A DNA stretch of 64,000 nucleotides, from NCBI GenBank assembly GCA_003611805.1, contig RAYM01000039.1:1-64000 (forward strand). The letters run 5' to 3'. A model generated the notes under the pieces. The model was given only the letters and a program-made list of their open reading frames with translations. It was not told the origin of the DNA and did not search any database. Numbering within the stretch: position 1 is the first letter of the stretch; each line of letters starts with the position of its first letter. The stretch is from a bacterium 1xD42-87. Lineage in GTDB: Bacteria > Bacillota > Clostridia > Lachnospirales > Lachnospiraceae. This document shows, piece after piece, positions 24,331 through 33,720 of the stretch. The position numbers and the translations under genes are program-made.

Positions 24331-25134
24331 ATGTCACTGTTAACCGTAAAAAATGTGAAGAAAATATATACCACCCGCTTCGGCTCGGTGAAGGTACAGG
24401 CGTTAAACGACGTGAACTTTTCCGTGGAGGAAGGGGAGTATGTGGCAATCATGGGGGAGTCCGGCTCGGGAAAGACCACGCTCTTAAACATTCTGGCTTC
24501 TCTGGACACGGCAACCAGCGGTCAAGTGCTGCTTAATGGGCAGGAACTTTCCAAAGTCAGCCAGAAGGATCTGTGCGCGTTCAGACGGGATCATCTCGGC
24601 TTTGTCTTTCAGGATTTTAATCTGCTTGACACCATGTCCCTGCGTGACAATATTTTTTTGCCGCTGGTGCTGGCGGGGATGCCTTACCGGGAGATGGAGG
24701 AGCGTCTTTTGCCCCTTGCCCGCAAACTGGCGATCGCGGACATTCTGGATAAATACCCCTACGAAGTGTCGGGCGGACAGAAACAGCGGGCGGCGGTGTG
24801 CCGCGCCCTGATCACGGATCCCGACATCGTGCTGGCGGACGAGCCGACGGGGGCGCTGGATTCCAGAGCGTCCGGGAAACTTTTGAAGCTATTCGGGGAG
24901 ATAAACGGGGAGGGGCAGACGATTCTCATGGTGACCCACAGCATACAGGCGGCGGCGCACGCGGGGCGGGTGCTTTTTATCAAGGACGGCCGTGTGTTTC
25001 ACCAGATTTATCGGGGAGAGCGGAACCGTGACGAGATGTACCGCATGATATCGGATGCCTTGACGGTGATGCAGGCGCAGGACGGGCAGGAATATGCGGC
25101 AGGTGATGGGATGGATGCGGAAGGGCAGGCATAG
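24331..25134 (+). CDS. BceA-like ABC transporter ATPase
   Basis: 267 residues; ATG at 24331 after AAGGAGG. Walker A GESGSGKTTLL, Q-loop FVFQDFNLL, signature VSGGQKQRAAVCRAL, Walker B IVLADEPTGALD, H-loop VTHS. MacB/BceA-type ATPases work with a FtsX-like permease to free lipid II cycle intermediates from bacitracin-like peptides. The C-terminal extension of about 35 residues beyond the core is acidic and unusual. Followed after 24 nt by the permease. Confidence 0.95.
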   Translation: MSLLTVKNVKKIYTTRFGSVKVQALNDVNFSVEEGEYVAIMGESGSGKTTLLNILASLDTATSGQVLLNGQELSKVSQKDLCAFRRDHLGFVFQDFNLLDTMSLRDNIFLPLVLAGMPYREMEERLLPLARKLAIADILDKYPYEVSGGQKQRAAVCRALITDPDIVLADEPTGALDSRASGKLLKLFGEINGEGQTILMVTHSIQAAAHAGRVLFIKDGRVFHQIYRGERNRDEMYRMISDALTVMQAQDGQEYAAGDGMDAEGQA

Positions 25135-25158
25135 AGGGAAACGGAGGCGAGTGTTACT

Positions 25159-27165
25159 ATGAATAAAATGAAATTACTTCCTGTTATGGCGTTCAGAGGG
25201 GTGAGGCAGAATAAACTGGTTTACCGTCCTTATCTCATGGCGTGCTTTTTTTCCGTGTTCAGCTATTATCTGTTCTCTTCCCTTCTGCATAACGACCTGA
25301 TGGAGAGACTGCCAAAGGCGGCGTATGCGTGGCTGATGCTCAATCTTGGAAAGGGGCTGCTTTCCATTATTCTGCTGCTGTTTCTGATCTATGCGGGCAG
25401 TTTTTTACAGAAGCGGCGGAGGCGGGAACTGGGGCTTTACAGCCTTCTGGGACTGGAGAGAAAGCACATCGGCATCATGCTTTTCTGGGAAAATCTGGGA
25501 CTGTATCTGGTCAGCGTGTGGGCGGGGATCATACTCGGTTTTGTGCTGAATAAGCTGATGTTTCTCCTGCTGCTTCGCATGTCGCGGTTACCTGTGGATG
25601 TGGCGTTCTACTTTTCCATGGATGCAGTCATCGAGACGCTCCGATATTTTGCGGCTGTCTTTCTCTGCGTTTATGTCAAAAGCCTTTGGAACTTTTACCG
25701 CATGAAGCCGACAGAGCTTTTGTCTGAGAGCAGGAAGAGGGAGAAGGAGCTGAAACGGATCGGGCTGTGGACTGCGGCGGGCGTGATCCTGTTAATGTGC
25801 GGCTATTATATTTCCGTCACCAGCAAACTGGACAGCATGATTTTTACGGATTTTTTTCTGGCGGTATTTCTGGTGGTGCTCGGCACTTATTTTCTGTTCA
25901 CCTCGGGAAGTGTGGCTTTCCTGAGGTTTTTGAAGAAAAGAAAAAACATATACTACAGACCGTCCAATCAGGTGACCATCTCGGGCATGTTGTACCGCAT
26001 GAAAAAGAATGCGGCGGGACTGTCCAATATCTGCATCTTTTCCACAATGCTTCTGATTACGTTGACTTGTACGGTCACTTTGTGGACGGGGATGGATCAG
26101 ATCGCCTACTACGACTACCCTTATGATATGGAGGCTTCCTATTCGGAGAGCAGCGACGTGATGGAAAAGGCGCGGGAGAAGGCGGCGGAACTCTCAGAAA
26201 AGCACGGGCAGGGGGTAGGGCGGCTGGACGATTACTACGTCATGGTACTTAACTGCGGAAAGTCCGAGGGAAGCAATGCGTTTGTATCCGCCGCCGGAAT
26301 GGAATTTGCCGACCAGTTCGCTGTCACGCTGCTTTTGCTGGATGACTATAACCGTCTGGAAGGGCAGAGCAAAAGTCTGGAGGAGGACGAAGTGCTGCTG
26401 TATTCCACGGGTTCGTCTTTTGGGTATGACAGTGTAAACTTTATGGGCGTGGAGGCATCTGTCAGGGAGGAGCCGGAGCGGATTTATCCTTTTCCGCAGG
26501 CAAAAAACAGGATGTTCAACTTTACCGCCCAGTATGTGATTGTGGTGAAGGATCGGCAGGTGTTTGACAGGTTTGTGTCGGCATGGGCGGTGACGAACGG
26601 CGTGACTGATCTGGAAGGGTTTCTGCACAGCGGTGAGAGGCGTCTTGGTATTCTGCTTGACGGGAAGGAGACGGAGCGGGATGCCTTTATCGAAGAGTGG
26701 TCGGTGTGGTGTCAGGGGCAGCAGGATTTTCTACGCATCGACAACGGGCTGGATGGCAGGGATGAGGATCGCTCCATGAACGGCGGCCTGCTCTTTATCG
26801 GTATGGTATTCGGGCTCCTGTTCTTTATGTGCCTGCTGCTCATCATGTACTTTAAACAGGTGTCGGAAGGGTACGAGGATCAGGATAGTTTCGGGATTAT
26901 GCGAAAGGTCGGCATGAGCGATGCGGAAATCCGCGCAACGATACGCAGGCAGATCCTGCTCGTGTTTTTCCTGCCTTTGGCGGGGGCGCTTTTGCACACG
27001 GCGGCGGGACTTGTGATGGTAAACGGGCTTCTGGCGGCGCTGCGGTTCTTCGACACCGGGCTTTTGATCCGCTGTTGTGTGGGTGTGGCGGCGGTGGTGG
27101 CGCTCCTCTACGGGGGAAGCTATGTGATGACGGCAGGGACTTATTATCGGATTGTGAGGAAGTGA
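25159..27165 (+). CDS. BceB-like ABC transporter permease
   Basis: 668 residues; ATG at 25159 after ACGGAGG. Ten predicted membrane spans with two FtsX domains and, between spans 7 and 8 (about residues 310-530), the large extracellular domain typical of BceB-type permeases that senses peptide antibiotics. YSLLGLERKHIGIMLFWENL and EGYEDQDSFGIMRKVGMSDA are family segments at the intracellular faces. Signal is passed to the BceS-like kinase encoded upstream. Confidence 0.93.
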   Translation: MNKMKLLPVMAFRGVRQNKLVYRPYLMACFFSVFSYYLFSSLLHNDLMERLPKAAYAWLMLNLGKGLLSIILLLFLIYAGSFLQKRRRRELGLYSLLGLERKHIGIMLFWENLGLYLVSVWAGIILGFVLNKLMFLLLLRMSRLPVDVAFYFSMDAVIETLRYFAAVFLCVYVKSLWNFYRMKPTELLSESRKREKELKRIGLWTAAGVILLMCGYYISVTSKLDSMIFTDFFLAVFLVVLGTYFLFTSGSVAFLRFLKKRKNIYYRPSNQVTISGMLYRMKKNAAGLSNICIFSTMLLITLTCTVTLWTGMDQIAYYDYPYDMEASYSESSDVMEKAREKAAELSEKHGQGVGRLDDYYVMVLNCGKSEGSNAFVSAAGMEFADQFAVTLLLLDDYNRLEGQSKSLEEDEVLLYSTGSSFGYDSVNFMGVEASVREEPERIYPFPQAKNRMFNFTAQYVIVVKDRQVFDRFVSAWAVTNGVTDLEGFLHSGERRLGILLDGKETERDAFIEEWSVWCQGQQDFLRIDNGLDGRDEDRSMNGGLLFIGMVFGLLFFMCLLLIMYFKQVSEGYEDQDSFGIMRKVGMSDAEIRATIRRQILLVFFLPLAGALLHTAAGLVMVNGLLAALRFFDTGLLIRCCVGVAAVVALLYGGSYVMTAGTYYRIVRK

Positions 27166-27171
27166 ACAGAC

Positions 27172-27257
27172 TTTACACTTTCCCGCAAAGCCACTATGAA
27201 TAATATTAGCAGCAAGTAACAGTCACTAATTAAAAGGCAGACAGAATCAAAGAATAG
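27172..27257 (+). pseudogene. Remnant copy of the small Bce-module gene and its promoter
   Basis: TTTACACTTTCCC with the following TATGAATAATATTAGCAGCA copies the promoter region at 23950-23995, and GACAGAATCAAAGAATAGC (27239-27257) copies the last codons of the 60-residue gene (24199-24217 region). The middle of the gene is deleted. Confidence 0.6.
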
Positions 27258-27271
27258 CGTTAACCACGTAA

Positions 27272-27315
27272 GCAGCCGCACGACGGTAAGATGTCGTGCG
27301 GCTGCGTTTCATTTG
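27272..27315 (+). terminator. Strong intrinsic terminator
   Basis: GCAGCCGCACGAC (27272-27284) pairs perfectly with GTCGTGCGGCTGC (27293-27305), followed by GTTTCATTT. Ends the ABC transcript. Confidence 0.8.
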
Positions 27316-27360
27316 CTGTTCCTGCGAGGTATTTTACTTTCCGGTATTGGGAATACCGTA

Positions 27361-27801
27361 TCAGCTTCTGTAAAGATCGGCGATCTGGAGAGACTTATCC
27401 GGGAAGTTCTCTTTGATATACATCAGATACTGCAGGGCGCTGCCTTCATACGGCTGCACGTCGCCTAAAAGCCCCACCTCGTAGCAGCTCCTTATGACAT
27501 TGATGATGCAGTCCTCCGTATGATCTTCTTTGCAGTCCTTACACTCTTTCAAGATATGCGCGATCGCCGTTTCCAGTTCCACCTCGTCAAACACCTTGAA
27601 GTCCATCGTGGGAATATGAGCCATTCCCTGCGCAACCTCCTTTTTAGGCGCCTGTTTGTAATCGTTGATGCACTGTTTTCCGTATCCGATGATACAGTTG
27701 CTTTTTTGACACTGTCCGCATGTCGTCTCTTTTCTGCAGCAGTTTTCCAAATCGTTGCCTACCAGCCCGGCATCTAAGCCCTTCTTGTGTGCTTCTGTCA
27801 T
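27361..27801 (-). CDS. Cysteine-rich conserved hypothetical protein
   Basis: 146 residues with two cysteine clusters: CCRKETTCGQCQKSNCIIGY with a further C near the N-terminus, and CKDCKEDHTEDCIINVIRSC in the middle. The spacing suggests zinc or Fe-S binding. The C-terminal part (YEVGLLGDVQPYEGSALQYL) is conserved in related clostridial proteins I recall, all without known function. Soluble; single gene. Confidence 0.7.
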   Translation of the reverse strand: MTEAHKKGLDAGLVGNDLENCCRKETTCGQCQKSNCIIGYGKQCINDYKQAPKKEVAQGMAHIPTMDFKVFDEVELETAIAHILKECKDCKEDHTEDCIINVIRSCYEVGLLGDVQPYEGSALQYLMYIKENFPDKSLQIADLYRS

Positions 27802-28148
27802 ACCCGTTCCTCCATACTATTAATGATATGATTGTAGGTACACTATACCATGGGAGGTCTGGGACGGGCAAGAAGAATACGGATTTTATTCTTTTGGGAA
27901 TTTAATTTAGTCATTTTTGAATATAAGACCAAATTAATATTTTGCATTTGGCGAGGTGTCTCTCTGCCTGCAAAATTTCGATCAAACTTTTTGTGGGATA
28001 GATCCGCATCGACTGTAGGAATCCATCAAATATGCCGATATTAATGATAAAGTAGTAACAGAATACCCGGCAGAAAAATTTGCAGCGCGGGATATTCATA
28101 ACCACGACGGACGCAGGATGCGTCTAACCATCATAAGGAAGTGATATC
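27802..28148 (+). other. Intergenic stretch with no recognised gene
   Basis: 347 nt, AT-rich. A 64-codon minus-strand frame (27911-28105) and a short plus-strand frame ending at about 28143 are open but carry no ribosome site or recognisable motif. A small GACGCA-GGA-TGCGTC hairpin sits at about 28110-28126, just before the ribosome site of the next gene. Confidence 0.4.
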
Positions 28149-28766
28149 ATGAAAATCGGAGAAGCGCAGAAGGCTTACAGACAGCAGCTTGGTCTCTTAA
28201 GAGGCGAGAAAAGAGATTTTGTGAAGCAGCGGGAGGAAAACCGCAAAAAGATGGAAGAGGCGCGAAAGAAAAGCGAGGAACAGGGCGTGACCTTTGAGCT
28301 TTCGGAAGCTTATCTTGAGCGGGAAAAGGAACTCCAGGAGAAGATTGACGAGCTTTCCGGGCAGATCGACAAAAATCAGAAGACTCTCGATGAGCTGATC
28401 GAGCAGGAAGTCGGCATTTTCAATAGCGTGGCAGCAGAGCAGCAGGGCGACGCATGGAGAGAATACGGCGAGGAGATGGCAAAGTGTCTGGAGATTGCGA
28501 GAAGAATCAGCCGCGGTGACCGCGTGCCCGCACAGGACGAGAAGAAGCTGATGGATTTTAATATGGATATTTATAAGATGGCGAAAGAGATGGCAGCCAT
28601 AAACATGGAGGGCAAACAAAAGGAATGGGATTCCCTCTGGGGCGAAGAGGAGGAGAAGGAGTACGACGATCCCTTTGAGGCGTCCAAGAATGCGGAGACG
28701 AATGTGGGAATGCCGGAGGGCATGGAGACAGAGGCACCGGCGGACGCGGAAGGAGCTTTGGAATAG
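28149..28766 (+). CDS. Coiled-coil protein of unknown function
   Basis: 205 residues; ATG at 28149 after AAGGAAG. Residues 1-95 are almost entirely charged heptad-like helix (LRGEKRDFVKQREENRKKME, then KELQEKIDELSGQIDKNQKT). Residues 96-150 are a second helical segment (ECLEIARRISRGDRVPAQDE-like). The tail is acidic and disordered. No signal peptide. I recognise similar hypothetical proteins in Lachnospiraceae but know no role. Confidence 0.7.
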   Translation: MKIGEAQKAYRQQLGLLRGEKRDFVKQREENRKKMEEARKKSEEQGVTFELSEAYLEREKELQEKIDELSGQIDKNQKTLDELIEQEVGIFNSVAAEQQGDAWREYGEEMAKCLEIARRISRGDRVPAQDEKKLMDFNMDIYKMAKEMAAINMEGKQKEWDSLWGEEEEKEYDDPFEASKNAETNVGMPEGMETEAPADAEGALE

Positions 28767-28793
28767 CGGGAGAGGGCAAGGCTTAGGGAAAGC

Positions 28794-30149
28794 ATGACAA
28801 GAACAAGAGATATGACCAGAGGCAATCCGTTTGGCTTGCTATTTGGGTTTGCCTTCTCCCTGATGATTGGCAATGTGTTTCAGCAGTTGTATACCTTTGT
28901 GGATACGATGATTGTGGGGAAATACCTTGGCGTGACGGCACTGGCGGCTCTGGGCGCAACAGAGTGGCTGGTGTTTGTTATGTTTGGGTGTGTGCAGGGG
29001 ATCACGCAGGGATTTTCCATCAGCATGGCGAAACGGTTTGGAAGTCACGATGAGGAGGAACTGAAAAAGGATATGGGTGCAAGCGTTCTCCTCTGTCTTG
29101 TGCTGGGTGCGCTGTTTACGATTGTTGGAATAGCATTATGTAAACCTGTATTACAGTTACTTCACACGCCGCAGGACATGATCGGTATGGCGCAGGTCTA
29201 TTTGCGGACGCTCTATGGCGGGGTGTGCATTTCTTTCGGTTATAATATTCTGGCGGCGTTTTTGCGGGCTGTGGGCGACAGCAGGACGCCGCTTGTCGCC
29301 GTTTCTCTGGCGGCTGTCTGCAATATTGTTCTGGATCTTTTATTTGTGGTCATACTGCATCTGGGTGTGTTTGGCGCGGCGCTCGCCACGCTGCTGTCGC
29401 AGCTGCTATCGGCGGTGTATTGCCTGCGGGTAGTGAGAGACAGTGGTTTTGCCAGGATAGGCCGGGCGGATTTGGAGATACGGTCAGAAAGATGCCGGCG
29501 GCTTCTCGGGCTGGGGCTCCCGATGGGAGCGCAGAATGTAATTACGGGGCTTGGCGGCGTGGCGGTACAGTCGGTTATCAACGGTTTTGGCACGATTTTT
29601 GTGGCGGGATTTACGGCGGCGAATAAGATTTACGGGCTGTTGGAAACGGCGGCAGTCTCTTACAGTTACGCGATGGTGTCTTACACGGGGCAGAATGCGG
29701 GTGCGGGCGACTATGAAAGAGTGAGAAAAGGGTTTGGCGCCGCCTGTGTGCTGGGTGTTGTGACATCCGGTGCGATGTCTTTTGTTATGTTAACCTATGG
29801 AGAGCCTATTTTGAGATGCTTTCTTTCGGGAGAGGAAGCGGTGATTGCGCAGACACTGAAAGTTGGCTGTACGTTTTTAAAGATTTTGGCGGCGTTCTTC
29901 TGGCTTTTGTATCTGCTCTATATCATCCGGGCGTGTGTGCAGGGCATGGGCAATACGGTGCTGCCCATGTGTTCCAGTTTTTTGCAGTTGGCGATGCGTG
30001 TGGGCTGCGCCTTTCTGCTGACGAAGAAAATCGGACAGACCGGCGTATTTTGGGGAGAAATCTGCGCATGGCTTCTGGCAGATGCGTTTCTGGGACTGTG
30101 CCTGTTGTGGGTATACCGGCGACAGACTATGATGCGGGAGGGAAAATAA
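28794..30149 (+). CDS. MATE family multidrug/sodium antiporter
   Basis: 451 residues, twelve membrane spans in two pseudo-repeats. N-terminal MTRGNPFGLLFGFAFSLMIG and the VDTMIVGKYLGVTALAALGA loop are typical of NorM/DinF-like exporters. These use Na+ or H+ gradients to expel cationic drugs. The stop TAA is immediately followed by the TTG start of an AraC regulator, so the two are cotranscribed. Confidence 0.93.
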   Translation: MTRTRDMTRGNPFGLLFGFAFSLMIGNVFQQLYTFVDTMIVGKYLGVTALAALGATEWLVFVMFGCVQGITQGFSISMAKRFGSHDEEELKKDMGASVLLCLVLGALFTIVGIALCKPVLQLLHTPQDMIGMAQVYLRTLYGGVCISFGYNILAAFLRAVGDSRTPLVAVSLAAVCNIVLDLLFVVILHLGVFGAALATLLSQLLSAVYCLRVVRDSGFARIGRADLEIRSERCRRLLGLGLPMGAQNVITGLGGVAVQSVINGFGTIFVAGFTAANKIYGLLETAAVSYSYAMVSYTGQNAGAGDYERVRKGFGAACVLGVVTSGAMSFVMLTYGEPILRCFLSGEEAVIAQTLKVGCTFLKILAAFFWLLYLLYIIRACVQGMGNTVLPMCSSFLQLAMRVGCAFLLTKKIGQTGVFWGEICAWLLADAFLGLCLLWVYRRQTMMREGK

Positions 30150-30992
30150 TTGAAGCACTTTACATGCTATACCCCTATCACAGCGATGCCCTACAGCCGC
30201 AGCGAGTCTTATGTGGAGATAGAGCCGTGCGCGGCATTAAAGCCTTATATCCGCTGCTTTTGGGGAAGCAGGGATATCTATACACTGGAAGCCGGAGTGG
30301 GCACGGAGAACGTGGTTGTGCCGGACACCTGCATGGATGTTATATTTACGGTCAATTATACGGATAACAGTCTGTCTGACATGTTCTGCGGCATAGACGA
30401 CAGGGCTGTTCATAATGGTGGCAGAAACGAGAGGAGTCAGCGCTTATCGGTTTTTGCCGTCCGTTTCTATGCATGGAGCGCCGTCCTTTTTGCGGAGGAG
30501 TCCATGCGGACATGCAGGAATTTTTACGGTGATGCAGGCGGGTATTTTTCATGGCTTGCACGCGCTTTGGGAGAGAGGCTTTGGGAGACGACAGGGATTG
30601 CGGAGCGGGTGCGTCTGGCGGAAGAAGCGCTGCTTGGGAGAATGAATCTGCGCCGGGAGGAGCCGGTTTTCATGGATGCGGTGTCGGAGATTCTTGCCCA
30701 CCGCGGCGCTCTGCGGATGCATGAGCTGGCGCGGGACATTCATGTGAGCGGCAGGCACCTGCAGCGCGTATTTCAGGAGAATATGGGCGTTTCGCCGAAA
30801 ACCTTTGCTTCGCTTGTGCGCTATCAGAATCTCTGGCGGGATATCCTGACGAGGCCGGACAGGCAGATTTTGGATGAGGTCTGTCTGCTGCAATATACGG
30901 ATCAGGCACACCTTATGCGGGAATTTAAGCGGTATCACGGGATGACGATTCCGCAGGCGCGCGCTCTTGCCGGGAAATCTGTCGCATTTTAA
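30150..30992 (+). CDS. AraC family transcriptional regulator
   Basis: 280 residues. TTG at 30150 directly follows the MATE stop codon; GGAGGG lies about 7 nt upstream inside that gene. N-terminal 150 residues resemble the DUF6597 sensory domain (IEPCAALKPYIRCFWGS, VVPDTCMDVIF); C-terminal HTH_18 has MHELARDIHVSGRHLQRVFQ and the second helix pair ending YHGMTIPQARALAG. It probably controls the upstream pump, but no operator can be shown. Confidence 0.88.
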   Translation: MKHFTCYTPITAMPYSRSESYVEIEPCAALKPYIRCFWGSRDIYTLEAGVGTENVVVPDTCMDVIFTVNYTDNSLSDMFCGIDDRAVHNGGRNERSQRLSVFAVRFYAWSAVLFAEESMRTCRNFYGDAGGYFSWLARALGERLWETTGIAERVRLAEEALLGRMNLRREEPVFMDAVSEILAHRGALRMHELARDIHVSGRHLQRVFQENMGVSPKTFASLVRYQNLWRDILTRPDRQILDEVCLLQYTDQAHLMREFKRYHGMTIPQARALAGKSVAF

Positions 30993-31156
30993 CAAGACGG
31001 GAATCGGAAAATCGGGATATAATTTTGAAATGCAGTTATTTGGTACAGATAAAAGTGTTTACGGCTGAGAAATTATGGTTTCATGTGTATTTTACATGGA
31101 GGCAAAAATACGGAATAGCTGCGACAAATATATTTCGACAAGGAGGATTTCCGGTT

Positions 31157-32116
31157 ATGAGAGAACAGGACAGAGAAGTATTTGAGAGAGCGAGGCGGTT
31201 TGTATATCGAAACGCAAGGCCGCTTGACTTGGCGAGGTGGAAATATCACTTTGAAAACGGGAGTGAGCAGGAAGTGCTTGCGGCTTTATCTGCCTATCAG
31301 AATGAGGACGGCGGCTTTGGGCACGGACTGGAGGAGGACAATATGAACCCCCATTCTATTCCCATGCAGGCATGGCGGGCGACGGTTGCTCTGCGGGAGT
31401 TGGAGGGTTTGCATAAATCGGAGGCGATCGTCCAAAAGCTGCTGGGTTATCTGGCGCGCACGTCAGAATTTGACGGGGAGAAATGGAGCTATGTAGTTGC
31501 CTCCAACAATGACTTTCCCCATGCCTCATGGTGGACATACTCTCACGCGTCATGGTATCAGGATACGGAGAAGGAGAGGTTTATCAGACGGTATAATCCG
31601 ACCGCGTCTTTGGCGGGATTTATATTGAGATATGGGGACGTGGACAGTGATTTTTGGCAAAAGGCGCTCGGTATCGCGAAAGAATCGGTGGAGGCTCTTT
31701 TTCAGCTCGGTGATCCGCAGGATATGCATGTGCTCTCCTGCTTTGTCCAGTTGTGGGAGGATATCGGGGCAGCAGGGCTTTCCGGCAGTTTTGATATGGA
31801 TCGTCTGACGGCGCTTTTGCAGGAGCTGGTGTCTGCAACCATCACACAGGATATTTCCAAATGGGAGACAGACTATATCTGTAAGCCATCCCAATTTTTT
31901 AATAGGAAGGAATCTGTTTTTTATGACAGGAATCGTGAGGTGGCGCAGTATGAGTGCGCATTTGTCAGAAAGACGCAGATGTCGGACGGCAGCTACGCCG
32001 TGAACTGGAGCTGGGACGACTATCCGGATGCATGGGCAGTCAGCCGGAACTGGTGGAGCGCGGAGATTACGGTCAATAACATGATTTATCTGAACAATAT
32101 GGGACAGGAAGAATAG
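31157..32116 (+). CDS. Prenyltransferase/terpene cyclase-fold protein of unknown substrate
   Basis: 319 residues; ATG at 31157 is 10 nt after AAGGAGG. Two glycine/tryptophan repeat-like motifs, AYQNEDGGFGHGLEEDN (about 52-68) and TQMSDGSYAVNWSWDD (about 282-297), match the QW-type turns of squalene-hopene cyclase and prenyltransferase alpha/alpha barrels, and the rest is helical. The catalytic DxDD motif of cyclases is not visible, so it may be a binding protein or hydrolase on that scaffold. Monocistronic. Confidence 0.7.
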   Translation: MREQDREVFERARRFVYRNARPLDLARWKYHFENGSEQEVLAALSAYQNEDGGFGHGLEEDNMNPHSIPMQAWRATVALRELEGLHKSEAIVQKLLGYLARTSEFDGEKWSYVVASNNDFPHASWWTYSHASWYQDTEKERFIRRYNPTASLAGFILRYGDVDSDFWQKALGIAKESVEALFQLGDPQDMHVLSCFVQLWEDIGAAGLSGSFDMDRLTALLQELVSATITQDISKWETDYICKPSQFFNRKESVFYDRNREVAQYECAFVRKTQMSDGSYAVNWSWDDYPDAWAVSRNWWSAEITVNNMIYLNNMGQEE

Positions 32117-32296
32117 AGCTGTACGGCGGCGGGGCATTCTGAGGGGATGTCCTGCCGACTTTTTATTCTATAGGAAAGTGCGACAGCGTAAACCATCGGA
32201 GGAGAATGCGAAGGCGACGATTTTTTACAATAAGGATTGCCAAAAGGTGTCATGTGCTGATAAAATGATGCTATGCATAAAAACGGAGGAAACAGC

Positions 32297-32650
32297 ATGA
32301 AGCCCACAGTACTTTATTACGCGAAATGCACCACCTGTCAGAAAGCCCTGAAATGGCTGGAGGAAAGGGGAATTGCATACGAGGGACGCCCGATCAAGGA
32401 GGAGAATCCGACGGCGGATGAACTGAGAGACTGGTATGAGAAAAGCGGTCTGCCGCTCAAGCGGTTCTTCAACACCAGCGGCCTGCTCTACAAAGAGATG
32501 TCGCTGAAAGATAAGCTGCCTGGCATGAGCGAGGAGGAGCAGCTTGCGCTCCTTGCTACGGACGGAATGCTTGTGAAGCGGCCGCTTCTTGTGAGTGAGA
32601 AGGGCGTACATCCGGGTTTTAAGGAGAGCGCGTGGGAAAGTCTTCTGTAA
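32297..32650 (+). CDS. ArsC/Spx family thioredoxin-fold protein
   Basis: 117 residues; ATG at 32297 after CGGAGGA, in preference to ATG at 32273. CTTCQKALKWLEE is the CxxC-like active site; LPLKRFFNTSGLLYKEM and LVKRPLLV (cis-Pro) complete the ArsC fold. Members are arsenate reductases, YffB-like glutathione-linked proteins or Spx regulators; no ars operon is present and the RNA-polymerase-binding residue of Spx cannot be assigned, so the exact role is open. Confidence 0.85.
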   Translation: MKPTVLYYAKCTTCQKALKWLEERGIAYEGRPIKEENPTADELRDWYEKSGLPLKRFFNTSGLLYKEMSLKDKLPGMSEEEQLALLATDGMLVKRPLLVSEKGVHPGFKESAWESLL

Positions 32651-32754
32651 ATGTCAACTATTCCGTCGGAAACGGCGACAAAAATGCACGCAGCCAGATC
32701 GGCAGGAAGAAGGCCTGTCGGGAATAGGAAGGCCGGATAGACAGGGAGTGAAAT

Positions 32755-33540
32755 ATGGTACAGGATATCTTCAACGAGTACGCAAGATTTCCACAGGTGC
32801 GCGCCATGGCGATCGGCGGCTCCCGCGCCGTCAAAAGGAACGACGAATTTTCGGATTATGATGTGTATGTTTACAGCACGGAGCCGGTTCCCACGGAGCT
32901 TCGGCGAGGCGTATTGGAGAAATACTGCGGCAGTATGGCGCTTGACAACCGTTACAGGGAGCATGAGGACGTCTGTATTATGGAGGACGGCACAGAACTG
33001 AATATTGTGTACCGTAACCTTGAGGAATTTCTGGCGGGCATTGACCGGGTGGTGGTGCGCTATGAAGTGTTGGACGGCTGTACCACGGGCATGTGGCATA
33101 ACCTTATGACGGGCAGAATCGCATACGACAAGGGCGGACTTCTGGGGGCGGCGAAGGAAAAGTATCATGTGCCGTACCCGCAGGAACTGAAAAATAATAT
33201 CATCAGCTACCACATGAATCTTATTAAATATGGTATGCCTTCTTTTATGGTACAGATCGGGAAAGCGATGAAACGGGGCGATATGGTGAATATCAATCAG
33301 AGCGTTGACCGCTTCTTTTCCTCCTATTTTGATATCCTTTTTGCATTGAATGAAAAGCTTCATCCGGGGGAAAAGCGTCTGGTGCAGGTCAGCATGGAAG
33401 AGTGCAGTATTCTGCCTGCAAGATTTGAGCTGAATGTTCGCCTGTTGCTGAACACGATGTTTAAAGACCCGGCGGCGGTTTCAGTGGTGGAGCTTATGGT
33501 TTCGGAGCTGGAGAAGGTGATCGGGGAGACGCTTGCATAG
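32755..33540 (+). CDS. Nucleotidyltransferase domain protein with DUF4037-like C-terminus
   Basis: 261 residues; ATG at 32755 after GGGAG. The minimal nucleotidyltransferase motif is GGSRAVKRNDEFSDYDVYVY (GS-R...DxD), with a third acidic residue in DGTELNIVYR. C-terminal helices resemble DUF4037/kanamycin-type nucleotidyltransferases. Possible activities are nucleotidylation of an antibiotic or a protein. Followed by a strong terminator. Confidence 0.85.
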   Translation: MVQDIFNEYARFPQVRAMAIGGSRAVKRNDEFSDYDVYVYSTEPVPTELRRGVLEKYCGSMALDNRYREHEDVCIMEDGTELNIVYRNLEEFLAGIDRVVVRYEVLDGCTTGMWHNLMTGRIAYDKGGLLGAAKEKYHVPYPQELKNNIISYHMNLIKYGMPSFMVQIGKAMKRGDMVNINQSVDRFFSSYFDILFALNEKLHPGEKRLVQVSMEECSILPARFELNVRLLLNTMFKDPAAVSVVELMVSELEKVIGETLA

Positions 33541-33568
33541 CGGCGAGGTTGCAATCCTCGCCGTTTTA
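33541..33568 (+). terminator. Intrinsic terminator
   Basis: CGGCGAGG-TTGCAAT-CCTCGCCG followed by TTTTATT, starting right after the stop codon of the nucleotidyltransferase gene. Confidence 0.9.
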
Positions 33569-33578
33569 TTGTATATTA

Positions 33579-33674
33579 GTGCGAGAAGTAATTCTAAAGA
33601 CGTCCCGCCATTGGACGGGACGCCAAGAATTACTATGTCTCGCACAAGAGAATGCCTGAAATGCGGCATTCTCT
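33579..33674 (+). repeat. Two-hairpin intergenic element, copy B
   Basis: Outer stem GTGCGAGA (33579-33586) with TCTCGCAC (33638-33645); inner AGTAATTCT/AGAATTACT (33587-33595/33626-33634); apical CGTCCCG/CGGGACG (33601-33607/33616-33622). One-base linker, then AGAGAATGCC/GGCATTCTCT (33647-33656/33665-33674), all perfect pairs. Ends 46 nt before the argJ start codon. Confidence 0.85.
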
Positions 33675-33720
33675 GCACGGATTTGAGTAAATATAAGTAA
33701 GAAAAGAGGATAAAGACGGC

